From Peronospora farinosa (taxonomy: Eukaryota; Oomycota; Peronosporomycetes; Peronosporales; Peronosporaceae), in NCBI GenBank assembly GCA_947646735.1, contig CANTFK010000863.1:62001-126000 (forward strand): a stretch of 64,000 bases of DNA. The letters are read 5' to 3'. Numbering within the stretch: position 1 is the first letter of the stretch; every line of letters starts with the position of its first letter. The notes beneath the pieces are model-generated. The model worked only from the letters and a program-made list of their open reading frames with translations. It ran no database searches and had not been told where the DNA came from. The translations under genes were made by a program, and so were the position numbers. Below, in pieces: positions 9,898 to 21,300 of the stretch.

Positions 9898-12657
9898 TCA
9901 CATCTCGAATCGCTCGCTCAATGCACGTTTGGTGGCTGCGAGGATGTCCATGTTGTTGCACGCAAGGATGAGGTCGTCGACGTATATGACAACAAACATC
10001 ATGACCTTGTCGTCACGCTTGGCGTAGACACAGTGATCCATCTCGCACTTGGTGAAGCCAATATTGCGCATGAACTCATCAATAGTCTGGTTCCACATTC
10101 GAGGGGATTGCTTGAGTCCGTACAACGCACGCTTGAGCTTGCACACATGGTGAGGATGATTGGCATCAACGAATCCGTCAGGCTGCTTCATGTAGATCTC
10201 TTCTTCAAGCATACCGTTGAGAAACGCCGTTTTGACGTCCATCTGGTGAAGTACGAGGTTGTGCTGCGCGGCGAGGCTCACAATGATCCGGATCGACGCG
10301 AACTTGGCCACTGGTGCTAACGTCTCCTCGAAGTCCACACCGTATTTTTGCAAAAATCCTTTTGCCACGAGGCGCGCTTTGTATCGCTCGATGAGTCCAT
10401 CAACAGTCTCCTTCACCTTGAACACCCACTTGCTGCTGATCGCCTTGCGATCACTTGGTAACGGCACGAGTTCCCACGTGTTGTTCTTGCACAATGACTG
10501 AAATTCTGATTCGCACGCTTCTCGCCACTGTCTTGCGTCGCTGGATTCCATAGCCGATGAGAATGTCATCGGCGCTTCTCCCACTGAATCCACGACGTTA
10601 GCACAGTCTTCTTCATTTTCTTCGTCTTCTTCTTCATCAATAGATGCGAGAAGCGCCGACATGGCTTCGAGTGGTGACGCAGTACCTTGCACAGACGATG
10701 CGTGCACACCACTTGTACTAGCCCCGCGTCCATAGCGTTTTTCCATTGGCGGCTCTGACAAAGCTTCTAGTGACTGTGTGCGTACATGTCTTTTCGACCC
10801 CGGTAGAAACTCGGCTGTCTGATGCTGCGGATACTGCGGTTGATGACTTGAACGCTGCATTTGTTGCCATTGTGGCCGCTCATGGATCGATGCTGATTCG
10901 GGCATATGCACATCCATGTCTTCATTGGCAACCCCGTTGTCACGATCGTTGAAGCCTTCATCAGTGTTATGATACTCGATAGGGTCGATGCCACTTTTTT
11001 GCATGCACTTCCCGCTGTCGAACATGTCTTCCATGAATTGGGCGTCGCGACTCACTAGAATGCGACTGCTTGATATCTCTTCAAACCGGTACGCCTTTTC
11101 GTGGTCTGAGTAGCCCAAGAAGCGACACAACGTCGATCGCGCATCAAGCTTCGACCTCTTCTCTTTCGGCACATGCACATATGCGTGACATCCAAAGACT
11201 TTCAGGTTTTTCAACAACGGCTTTGTCTTCGTCCATACCTCGTGCGGGGACTTTTCATGGCCAATTGCTTGCGTCGGACTTCGATTGCGTAGGAACGCTG
11301 CCGTTGACACTGCTTCACCCCAGTAGCGCTTGCTTAGTCCCGCATGCTCAATCATGCATCTAGCACTCTCGACTAGAGTCCTGTTCATTCGCTCCGCCAC
11401 TCCGTTGAGTTGTGGGGTGTACGGCGGTGTAAATTGCTGTATGATGCCTTTGTTGCGACAGAACGCGGCGAACTTGTTGGAAACATATTCTCCACCGTTA
11501 TCGCTGCGGAGCATCTTGATGCGACGACCGGTCTGAGTCTCGGCAAACTTGGTGAACTGCATGAATCTGTCTAACACTTCAGACTTGCTGTGAATTAGGT
11601 ACACAGTACAAAACCGCGACTTGTCATCGATGAACGTCACAAAATAGCGCTTGTTGGAAAATGTCGAAGTCTGCATTGGTCCACATACATCGGAATGCAC
11701 GACGTCAAGCAGGTCCTTGGCTGGTTTACGTGTAGTTGACTGAAAACTCACTCGTGTCTGCTTTCCGAGCGCGCATCCGTTGCAAAGCTCCCACTTGCCC
11801 ACAGATGTAATGTCGATGCCGACACCGAGGTTCTGCTTCACGATCGCGTCGAGTCCACCATGGCCAATGTGACCAAGACGCAGATGCCACAAGTATGACT
11901 TGCTCATCTGAGGCTTGTTGTATTCACTTGCGATGCTCGCGCTCTCGACTTGCACAGGTGTCATGCATAGTCTAAAGAGACCTTTGCCGGCACGCTCGCC
12001 GATCTTCCACTTCTGGTTCTTGAAATTTGCATAACAGGTGCTCGTATCAAACGTCACTGCCGCGACATCCTTGGTAAATCGGCCAACTGAGAACAGATTG
12101 CGTGAAAGCTTTGGAATGTGCCACACATTCGTAAGCACACCCTTCTTGGCACCACTTGGTGTCTTCATCATCATCACTACGTTGCCGGTCCCAATCGCCT
12201 GCACGACCCTGTCGTCTGCGAGATGAACGTTAACTGGATCGATGGTCTTGTAGTTTGTCATAAACCGCTTTGAAAATGACATGTGCTGCGTCGCACCAGA
12301 GTCTATGAGCCATGCTGGATTCTTGACGCTGTCGTCGTCGTTGCTCTCCAGTCCAGCTGCAAACAGGAAATCGTCCAATTTTTCATCTTGGTTGTGCGCC
12401 ACATTCGCACGCTGCGGACGCTGCCGGTCCGCGTTGTCATGGATCCGTGAGGTACACTCCGCGATCCAATGACCCATCTTACCGCAGTAGTTGCACGCGC
12501 CAGTCTTCTTGAATGGCCGTCCACTACGCTTCTTCTCACCTGTCATGAACGCTTGACCTGCAGCGACCCCGTCACTGCCTTGCTCCTTGCGCTTCATGTC
12601 TTCATGTAGCAGCCTGGATGTCACCAGTTCCCACGACAGCGAGTCAGCCCTTGACTC
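9898..12657 (-). pseudogene. Copia gag-pol: zinc knuckle, protease, integrase, reverse transcriptase
   Basis: About 919 codons open. In order: CCHC knuckle [14 protein letters not shown]; aspartic protease [10 protein letters not shown]; integrase with [11 protein letters not shown]...CNGCALGK zinc site and a D,D,E core starting [10 protein letters not shown] and [13 protein letters not shown]-pre region; RT from WVFKVKE to [11 protein letters not shown]. No ATG opens this frame, which overlaps the end of gag in a different frame at about 12660, so it relies on frameshifting or, more likely, represents an indel. It ends FEM-stop where RT should continue. Confidence 0.93.
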
Positions 12658-13214
12658 CAAATTACAGTAATGAGAAATGCAAACGACTCACTTAAGCTTC
12701 CAAGAAGCGTGATCACCAGGTCGTCTTCGCTGACCGGAGCACCCACCGCGTCGAGTTGTTCCGCCAGTGTCTTTATCTTGTTGATGTGCGAAAGCACATC
12801 ATCGCCTTCCTCCATCTTGGCCGTGAAGAAACGGCGACGAAGAAAGAGTTTGTTGGCTAAGCTCTTCTTCTCAAAGCGGCCTTCCAGCCGCGACCATGCA
12901 TCGTACGCTCCACTTGCCGGCCGGACCAGGGGCAGCTGCGAGTCCTCCATCGCAAGACAGATTATCGCGAGCGCCTTCCTTGACTTGCGCTTGAACGTTG
13001 ACTGATCCAGCGTAGTGGCAAGATGTTCCAGCTTGATCTCCCCGCTTGTCACTTCCCAAAGGTCCCGCTCCTCCAGCACCATCTGCATTTTGAACTTCCA
13101 AGTGTGGAAGTTCGAACCATCAAACTTGTTGATGCGAGCGTTGGTGGCGGTGGCAGCGTCCATGTTGAAGGCGAAGTCGGCGTCGGGGGCAGAGTCAGCA
13201 GAGCTTGGGCTCAT
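12621..13214 (-). pseudogene. Copia gag, N-terminal part
   Basis: Starts MSPSSADSAP; contains KFDGSNFHTWKFKMQMVL, YDAWSRLEGRFE and SHINKIKTLAEQLDAVG, all typical of copia gag (UBN2/Retrotran_gag family). The ATG at 13214 lies inside the presumed primer-binding site, 5 nt from the LTR. The frame is lost at about 12660 (after FAFLITV), where it should flow into the zinc-knuckle frame. About 177 residues of genuine gag precede the break. Confidence 0.92.
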
Positions 13215-13218
13215 AACC
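13203..13218 (-). promoter_or_regulatory. Copia primer-binding site matching the initiator tRNA-Met anticodon arm
   Basis: Directly next to the 5' LTR the minus strand reads GGTTATGAGCCC, the complement of GGGCTCATAACC, which is the anticodon stem-loop of eukaryotic initiator tRNA-Met. Copia of Drosophila is known to prime with a half tRNA-Met cut in this arm. The gag ATG is inside this site. Confidence 0.75.
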
Positions 13219-13528
13219 TGTTGTTAAAGCACTTGGGTTGTAGAAAGCAAAATGCAAAGTGAATATATTTAGGTCCTTAGTTCACAAACTCTGTTGCTAC
13301 TCTAAGCCTACTGGATTCTTCGACTACACGTTTCTAATCGCTATATCGCGCATTACTCATGGGATAGCCGCACATGAGTAATCTACTCTACACACATGAC
13401 TCATCAGATAGTCGCTCATGAGTAATCCACGCTAGTGGTATTACTCATGGGATAGGCGCACACCTAACTAATCAGACCGTACATTCTTGTGGTTGCCGTT
13501 TGCATGCCGAGTCGCTTCTTTTACAACA
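13219..13528 (-). repeat. Copia 5' LTR
   Basis: 310 bp, identical to 8691-9000; flanked on the right by GTAAG at 13529. Confidence 0.96.
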
Positions 13529-14591
13529 GTAAGTACATGAGAAGGTTCAACGATACGCATCTCAATCTAACTTGCCCAAGAAATCCTAAACTTGGGTGAC
13601 ATTGTCCAAAAAACTATCTGGCCATGGACACAAAGAACAATAGAATGATCGCACGCGACTGCGATCTTTTGTTACCAAAGTGTACGGAAGCGCCAACAAA
13701 CTCGTCTAGTTTCGAGCGATTAAGCTCAAAGTTTGCTATGAGAGGAACCTTTACAAACGCAGTGTGACTTACTCCGATAGCAAGGGAAGTGCTTTCAACA
13801 CACAAGCTAGCGAGAACCAACCCAGTACACACTAATAGTTTCTATGAAATACGTAAGTGAAGGCATATGACAGTCGAAACCAAAGCCGATTGCTGAGTCA
13901 CGAACAGGCACACCTTAAAACAAAAGGGTTCTGGTGTTGAGACTTCGATAAAAAGAGCAACAGGCGTAGCAACGATCATGGGTATATATTCAGTGAAATA
14001 GAAGGTGCACGCATAGTCAAGCGCATACAGTTTTCAAGAGCTTTCCAAATCGTTGTGATCATGAAGTTGACGTAGCACGGTGAACTTTGCATAGAATGGA
14101 GAGCTACAACGTTTCATTGGATTGGAAAAATGGGGCAGGGGATGAGGGAAAAGAGGGATGCGCTGGGCTTACCTGCAGCTTTGACTTTAACTATTCATAC
14201 GCTTTAATGGTATAGGAAACGATGCTACAAAATAAGGAGGAAGAAAAGGTATGTGACAGCAGTCAAGAGGATTGTCTATGTATCTTAAAGAGCTGGAAAG
14301 TCCTTGCAGAGTGGAGTCTCTCTATTGCCAGCTTGCAAGTTCCGCCTATACCATTCGTGAGAGGATCGGTAAACTCTATACGTGCTAGCACCAGTTGTGT
14401 TCCATTGCGAACTCCAATCGTGACAATTATGCTGCCTTTTTTTGTGTGGCTATTAGCCCGGCCGAAGCAGTTCACACGGACGCTATGAGGCCCTGCTGAA
14501 GCAGTTCACAACGCCATTTGCCGCAGACCAACAAGGATACACGACCACCTTGCATCCTTCACCAGCTTCATCACTTAATCTGTATCCTAAG
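13529..14591. other. Intergenic, no gene recognised
   Basis: About 1 kb between the copia element and the GMC oxidoreductase. Short frames at 13614-13832 and 14222-14488 have no motif or homology that can be named. The last 150 bp are the likely promoter and leader of the oxidoreductase. Confidence 0.45.
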
Positions 14592-16508
14592 ATGTTTGGT
14601 GGAAAAACTTGCCTCTGGACTTGCGCGCTGGTTACATTTGTCTCCTCTAGCTGTGTGGTTGATGCCCAATCGGCGTACGATGTCATCGTCGTCGGCAGCG
14701 GACCCGGAGGTCTTGTTGCTGCCGAGCATCTGTCGCGGGACCCGAGTGTTTCCGTGCTGATCATTGAGGCCGGACCGGAGTCCCTTGCGGCTACCAGAGG
14801 TACGGTAATCCCACACTACGCTACGCGTCAACGCCTCACGATTTTCGATATCCTGGGTGAGTATGAAACCATCCTCGGTGGCTCGCAGTTCCGGGCAGAC
14901 TGGTTTTTCGAGACGTGGTTGGGCCTTGCTAAGCTTGTTGGAGGCTGCTCATCAATCAATGCTGCATTGTACTTCCGTCCTCCGAATAGCTACGTGGAGC
15001 AAATGCAGTGGCCCTTTTCCGCAGAGTCCATGGTCGCCAAGATGGATGAAAATGAGAAGACGCATGGCGCCACAATCACGCCCTCGTTGGATGGCCTTTG
15101 GTACCTGCAAGAGGGCTACCAAATTGTGGCCAAAGCGTTCAGTGCTCAAGGTTACTCGGAGAGAACAATCAACGATGCCGTAGCTCGCAACAGTAAAAGC
15201 AAGACTTTCGGCCATGCCCCGTTCGTAGCCATGGGTGCCCTCCGTGACTCCCCTGCCAAGGCCTTCTGGGGCAAGATGAGCACGCGCAGCAACGTGAAAC
15301 TCATGACCAACACTATGGTCGACTACGTCTTGCATTCGTCTGGTAAGGCGACTGGTGTCGTTTACGCTGGTGGCACCATGGCCCAACTATCGTCGCGCGG
15401 CACTATCATCATGGCTGCCGGTGCTCTGAGCACACCCAAGGTGCTTATTCAGAGTGGCATCGGCCCCACCGATCAGCTGAACCTGCTGAAAGGGAACAGC
15501 AAGTTTCCTGGTGTCGCTCAGGGTGACTTAATCATTAACCCTTTCGTCGGCCGCAGTATGTTCGACACAAACGGCGTCCTCGCTTCGTTCTCACACCCGA
15601 ACATGAAGAGCTTCCGCTACGTCGACCGCCCGTCCGGGGCTATCGACCAATACGTGAACAACAAAACGGGCCCCTGGAGCAGTTCTGGACCGGTGCTTAT
15701 CGGCTATGAGAACTTTGAGGTGCAGGGCCGCATGTACGAATTCCAGACAACGGTCCTTCCCCACGGTATTGGCGAGTTTTCAAGGCGCGACGATGCGTTG
15801 GCGACCACGCTGTTTCTGAACAACCCGGAGGCCCGTGCGGCTTGTGGCTTTGATAGAAACGGTGTGTGGCGCGCGTTCAACGAAGGAAACGCGTATTTCG
15901 GCACAAACCGTGACCTGGTTGCCATGCAGCAATATGTTCAGAAGGTGGTGAGTGCCATGACGGCCCAAGGCGCAACGTTCCTCCCGGCTGGATCGGATGC
16001 CAAAAGTGTGGCCGGCTGGGTATCCAGGAACCGTGGGCTTATTGTGAACCACTTTGGCGGTACCTGCTACGCCTCGACGGATTCATCGGCAGGATCCAGT
16101 CGCTGTGCTGACGAAAAGTTGCGTGTTCTGGGCACCAGTAATATCTTCGTTGCGGACGCCAGTGCCATGCGTGACGGCACTGTGAACCCGTACGGCTTTA
16201 TCATGTACATTGGCCGGGAAGCTGCCGAACAGGCTGCCAACTACATTTCTAGCGGAGGTGTCGGTACTGTTAAGACGCCGTCACGAGACGCTGGCTGCCA
16301 AATCATCGAGGAGAACGTCGACTATCCCGGCAACGACGTAGGCAACGTTAGGAGCAGCACCGCCGAGGGGTGTTGCCCCATTTGCCGCACCACGAGCGCT
16401 TGTAACGTGTTCACATGGACGAACTACAACGGCGGCACGTGTTGGCTCAAGAGTGCCAAGGTTACTGCCTTGACCAGCTTAGGTGCGCGCTCGGCTCAGC
16501 TTAGCTGA
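14592..16508 (+). CDS. Secreted GMC-family FAD oxidoreductase with C-terminal PAN-like domain
   Basis: Flavin-dependent alcohol/sugar oxidase or dehydrogenase of the glucose-methanol-choline family (CAZy AA3-like). 638 residues, single exon. Signal peptide MFGGKTCLWTCALVTFVSS, cut near VDAQ. FAD fold: YDVIVVGSGPGGLVAAEHL with the ending Glu in IIEAG; GGCSSINAALYFRP; GMC signature 2 as AAGALSTPKVLIQSGIGP; catalytic-region NHFGGT (His) and VADASAMRDGTVNPYG. After about residue 565 comes a Cys-rich PAN/apple-like module (CQIIEENVDY...CCPIC...CNVFTWTNY...CWLK), often carbohydrate- or protein-binding. The true substrate cannot be read from sequence. The ATG at 14592 is chosen because it opens the signal peptide and no ATG precedes it in frame. 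Confidence 0.9.
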   Translation: MFGGKTCLWTCALVTFVSSSCVVDAQSAYDVIVVGSGPGGLVAAEHLSRDPSVSVLIIEAGPESLAATRGTVIPHYATRQRLTIFDILGEYETILGGSQFRADWFFETWLGLAKLVGGCSSINAALYFRPPNSYVEQMQWPFSAESMVAKMDENEKTHGATITPSLDGLWYLQEGYQIVAKAFSAQGYSERTINDAVARNSKSKTFGHAPFVAMGALRDSPAKAFWGKMSTRSNVKLMTNTMVDYVLHSSGKATGVVYAGGTMAQLSSRGTIIMAAGALSTPKVLIQSGIGPTDQLNLLKGNSKFPGVAQGDLIINPFVGRSMFDTNGVLASFSHPNMKSFRYVDRPSGAIDQYVNNKTGPWSSSGPVLIGYENFEVQGRMYEFQTTVLPHGIGEFSRRDDALATTLFLNNPEARAACGFDRNGVWRAFNEGNAYFGTNRDLVAMQQYVQKVVSAMTAQGATFLPAGSDAKSVAGWVSRNRGLIVNHFGGTCYASTDSSAGSSRCADEKLRVLGTSNIFVADASAMRDGTVNPYGFIMYIGREAAEQAANYISSGGVGTVKTPSRDAGCQIIEENVDYPGNDVGNVRSSTAEGCCPICRTTSACNVFTWTNYNGGTCWLKSAKVTALTSLGARSAQLS

Positions 16509-18381
16509 TTACATCAACGAGATACGCGAAAGGTATGCGTAGAAAATTATAGCTCGTGATCATAGATCAAAACGCTAATCTAATGTTCTTCTAGATTCCT
16601 TACAGTGCAACATGGTGTACAAATATGCGTGGCCATCATGGAGGCCGCCTCGGTCTGCTTGGTCTAATAAGTTTTAGTGATACTGACGTAAGTCACAGTG
16701 CAATGTCTCTGCGGTAAAGAATCTACCTTATCTACCTCTTGACTGGAGTGATGCAGTACTTACATTAAGAAACTGAATCATCACGTAGTGCAGGTTACGT
16801 ACGATAGGTACTGCCTCCAGTATATCGCCACTACAGACAATAAATGATAAAGCCGAATCAAGGTTTACGCTCGATAGTAAGATCGATGTGTCAACTGTCA
16901 GGAACATGACGTATGATGATGGATCTGTCAACATATGCTTGTTTTTCGTATGAAATCGCCTCTCGACGATTCAAGTCATTGACGAAATCGTTTAAGACAA
17001 AGCAGCGGATTCATACCCATTAAGATCCAGCGCTAGCTATCGGATTCAAAAAAATTGCGTATGGAATTTCATAGTAACATGCACAGCAAAATGTCAACAC
17101 CTGAGACGATAAAAAGCACGGCGTGTAGAGATCCTCAACCGTTTGCTACGGACGACTTTCTATAGCTCCAGCATTTTCGCTGCTGTGTTTTTCACTTCGT
17201 AATACTATCCCTAGTGGCGTGATGCGTCAACAAATGATAAGAGTCGTGACTAATGTTCGCATCTCCAGAATGTAAAAGACCGATGACGACTAGACGACTA
17301 GACGACTGGACGACGGGACGATCTGACGAACATATCCTACATGCTTTCGAATCTTCGTGTTAAGCGATATATAAGACCGAGTTCAAATAGATTGCGAAAA
17401 AAAGCATTCCCAAATTTCCGCAGTCAAGGTCAAGCCGAATTCAAGCCTCAGCTCCTCATCACGGATACCCCCCTTCAGCGGGAATCCTTTTTCGCGGAAG
17501 CCAAAGTATATTACAAGCATGCATTTCGCGCGGCCACCGGTCGTGCGGACAACCGACCAGGATAAGGTACTCGTCCTCGCTTCGGCAATCGCGCACTCCA
17601 AGTCCGACGGGCCGCGCAAGCGGTCATTGAGGGCCACATCCCACGACCCGCGCCGTCGCTCTGGCGGCCGCGCACTCCAAATAAACGGCCAATCGAGCGG
17701 CCTATAAGGATTTAAACAATAAATTACGTCCACTACTATGCTGCATTAGCACAGCCGGACAATTCTGAGAGCGTCACTGCCGGTGGCAAGCCCCGTATCA
17801 TCACGGACGTTAATTGAGACCATGGCGTTAATAATGTCACACCCAAAAAATACATACGGGTTTGGTCATTGAGGGTCATGTGTGTAATACTTATTTAAGA
17901 TAATTCATCCCACAGCTGTATTCAGTGAGCAACAAGTCTTGATAAATTACACCTCCAATAGCCTCAGTCTGAAACCCCTTGTGGCGTGTTAACTAACATC
18001 AGTGCCCAGAAAAAGAAAAGCTCCGAGTGAGCGAGGAAAAGTAAAGGCATTCGCTCGGCTTCTGTACGTGTGAGAGCGTCCCTTCCGTCGTGTCTTGACG
18101 TGACCACAACCTCTCTCTCTCTCCTCTCTCGCTTTGTCGCGTTCAAACGTTTCCTAGAATTTGAGCGGTGCTCGTTCGCGTGCGTCGCTTCGGCTTGTAG
18201 CTGTGGCGAGTAAAAAGAGCTTCCAGAGGCTTAGAAAGCTTCATCTACTGACTCTATTGTACAGGTACGATACTGAGCTATAACATACATGTCTCATGGA
18301 TGGAAATTGAAGCTGTAGAGCAATGCTGTATGACTTGATACTAAACGTTTTGCTCGTGTGATATTGTTTGTAGACTGAAGA
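16509..18381. other. Intergenic, promoter region of the CBP gene
   Basis: 1.9 kb without a recognisable gene. It contains a small ACGACTAG tandem repeat (about 17285-17325), a GC-rich block at 17520-17700, a CT-rich tract at 18110-18132, and a possible 5' UTR intron (GTACGA at 18265 to TAG at 18373) just before the CBP ATG. Confidence 0.4.
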
Positions 18382-21300
18382 ATGGACTCTTCACAGGCAT
18401 TTGTAGGGGATTTTAGTGTAAATATGAACGGAGGTGGTGACACTCGGTTTATGAACCAGTTTAATTTGGGTGGCAATAATGGTAGTATGGAGCTATCCGA
18501 TGGACTGGACTTTAGCAGTGGCATGCATCTTATGACAGACGCATCGATGATGATGAGTGGCAACTCATCTACACTGACGGCAGGGCTCATTGATTTTCCA
18601 GACGAGCTCAACTCGCCCAAGGCGACGGCTAGTAACACAAGTAACATGCTGATGACGGATACGTCTATGTCCATGATGGCTGCATCACCGGCTTCGACAA
18701 CGTCGACAACTGATGCGATCCCGTTTCCGGCGTCATTAGCCTCCGAGTCACTAAGTAGTAGTGGCACATCGTCGTCGACGTCTACGGGCCTGGACGCGAC
18801 GAATTATATGAATACGAGCACGACGAGTAGTGCAATGGGAACTAATAGCAATGAAATGGGCCTCGACATGAACATGGGGATGAACTCGGGAATGAATTTA
18901 AGCATGGGGATGAACAATAGGGGGATGGATATGAGTGGAAACAATTTTGGCATGAACGACGCCAATCAAATGATGTTTAACAACATGCAGCAGCAAATGA
19001 ACATGATGAACCAGCAGGGATCTTACTACATGTCTCAACAACAAATGCAGCAGCACTATATGCAGGCAATGCAACAACAGCGTCAGCTAAACCTCCAACG
19101 TCAGCAGCAACAGCAGAAAGCGCTGCATGAGCGCCAACGACAGGCACAGCAGCAGCAAGTACATAAAAATAACCAGCAGGCGCAGCAACATCAAGCAGCA
19201 CATCATAACCAGCAGCAGATGCTTGCGGGGGGTCAAGTTCCATCTCAAATGGCTGCGCAAAGTCAATTGAGCGGAGGTAACCAAAGTGCCAACGTAAACA
19301 TGAACACTGCGCGCCCTCACCCTCAAGCTTCAGGTCAAAACGCTGGATCCACGACCTCTGCAACGCGCCCATCGTGGCAAACGTCGGCTGATCAGGCATT
19401 GCGCAAGGAGATGCTGAATCATATTATGCGGGTACTGCAGAATCAACGGTCGAATGCTCCAGCAAACTGGTTGCAGAAGTTACCGGAGATGGCACACCGT
19501 CTTGAAGACGAGTGCTACCGCATTGCTGCCTCTCGTGAAGAATATGCAAACACAAGCACGCTACAATCGCGATTGCGTAGTATTGTGCGCAGTGCCCAGA
19601 CTCACCAGCGAGTGGTTGGAAACAACGCAATGCGTCAGCCTGGTGCACCAAACCAGTCATCATTAGCGAATACCAGACCTGAAACTTCCGTGTCTCCTGG
19701 AATGCCCATTCCGTTTCCTGGTCTACACGCCGTTGCTCCCACGTCAAATGGGCTGGGCCCAGATTTGAAAAGCCTGGCTTCTCAGGCTATCCAAATGCCG
19801 CCGGAGCTTCAGGACCCGCCCTCGCAGATGAACACTCCTGTTAAAGTAGATACATCCCAAGTTCAGATGCGCATGCAGTCAACACCCTCAGTGATTGACT
19901 CGGTCATGTCGGAACGTTTGTCTATGACTGGTACAGGTATTTCGCTTCCAGCTGGGCAGAACGATGTGCAAACAACTTCGGGTGCTAGCGCATCCAATGG
20001 AAGAGGGAATGCAAGCGGTTCCGGCCTTCAATCTGCTAACTCTCCAGCTTCGGCTGCTCGTAACAAATCGGCCCAGATAATATGGCAGTTTAAAGCCAAA
20101 GCTCAGCAAGTAACATCTGCATTGGACAAGAACCAGACAACGGAGTACCACAACAAATTACGACTCATGGTTCGTGAAGATATAAAAACCGCTGGATCAA
20201 AAGAAGTATTGCAACGTCAGCAGCAACGGTTGCTGTTGTTGCGGCATGCTATGTGGTGTAAATCGCCTGAGGGCATGTGCACAACTACGCCGAGTTGTGG
20301 TGAGATGAAACGACTGTGGGCTCACATGGGTGCATGCCAACAGACAAATGCATGCTCTTATAGCCACTGCGTTTCATCTAAGTACGTATTATCGCACTTC
20401 CAGCAGTGCGCAAACGCCAAGTGTCTTGTGTGCCAGGTCGTTCGATATCCCGTGGAAGTGAAGGAGAAAAATGGTGCGTTAATGCTAGATGCGGACCGTG
20501 CGTTGCAGCAGATTATTGCTGCGAGCCAGCGTCGACAGCGCATGCTTGCGATGAAAAAGCAACAGGAAATGCAGCAGCAGCAACAGATTCTCTCGCAAGC
20601 ACAGCAGCCTATGCCATTGACAATGCCTGCGCACTTACAGCAGCCTCAAAGCAGCACTAACATTGAGGCAATGAACTTCCAGCAGCAACAACAACAACAT
20701 AATGTTGGACGTGCTGTGAACCCTTCTACTCCGGTGGACGGAAACATGAACGCGTTGGGAATGGTGATACCAAATGAAGTTAGCCATCCCATCCCTATGC
20801 CGACTGCACTGTCGAATGCAGGGTCAAGTAGTATGATGGAAAATGTGAAAGCAGAAAACAGTGGGTGCCCCACGAACCTTGTTCCAGACGACCAGCGGCA
20901 ATTTCAGCTTATTAAGAAGAAGCTAAGCGGACGCTCTCTGGAACAGCTGACCGCGCATTGCGTGAAGCTTGAAAAGTGGGTGGAAGAGATTCGCGCGCGC
21001 ATGAATGCCGTTATGAACGAATGTCGGCAGTTGTTGCATCTGTCAAACTCTACGCAAGACCCAATGCAGAAAACGAAGTATGAAGCGCAAGTACAGGAGA
21101 AGCGAGTGATGCTTAAACAGCTGGACGTGAAGTTTAAGCAATGCAGGAGTCAGCGGAACATTGTAAAGCATGTGATTAATGAGCGCAATGCTATAACGTC
21201 AACGCTAACTCAGAATGGTATTGCGTCAAGTCACACAGTCATGGATAATGCAGCGCCTGCACTGCAGCCTATTCCAATGCCTGCTCAAATGCAACAGCAA

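Larger units (their letters stand above)
8691..13528 (-). mobile_element. Complete Ty1/copia LTR retrotransposon
   Basis: 4838-bp element on the minus strand. The two LTRs (310 bp each) start TGTTG and end CAACA when read on either strand and look identical base for base. The flanking 5-bp target duplication is GTAAG (8686-8690 and 13529-13533). Domain order gag, protease, integrase, reverse transcriptase, RNase H is that of Pseudoviridae/copia. A polypurine tract (GAGTGGGAG) abuts the 3' LTR at 9001-9009. Two frameshifts break the coding sequence although the LTRs are identical. Confidence 0.97.

Noticed and set aside
9709..10320. 203-codon plus-strand frame inside copia RT
   Set aside because: Opposite-strand shadow of conserved RT coding sequence; no domain of its own.
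14952..15386. 144-codon minus frame inside the GMC oxidoreductase
   Set aside because: Antisense shadow of a GC-rich conserved gene.
17383..17733. 116-codon minus frame in a GC-rich intergenic block
   Set aside because: No motif; GC-rich block alone explains the lack of stops; starts without ATG support.
16509..18381. Possible effector gene (RXLR or Crinkler) upstream of CBP
   Set aside because: Searched by eye for signal peptide followed by RXLR/EER or LFLAK; none found here or elsewhere in the window.
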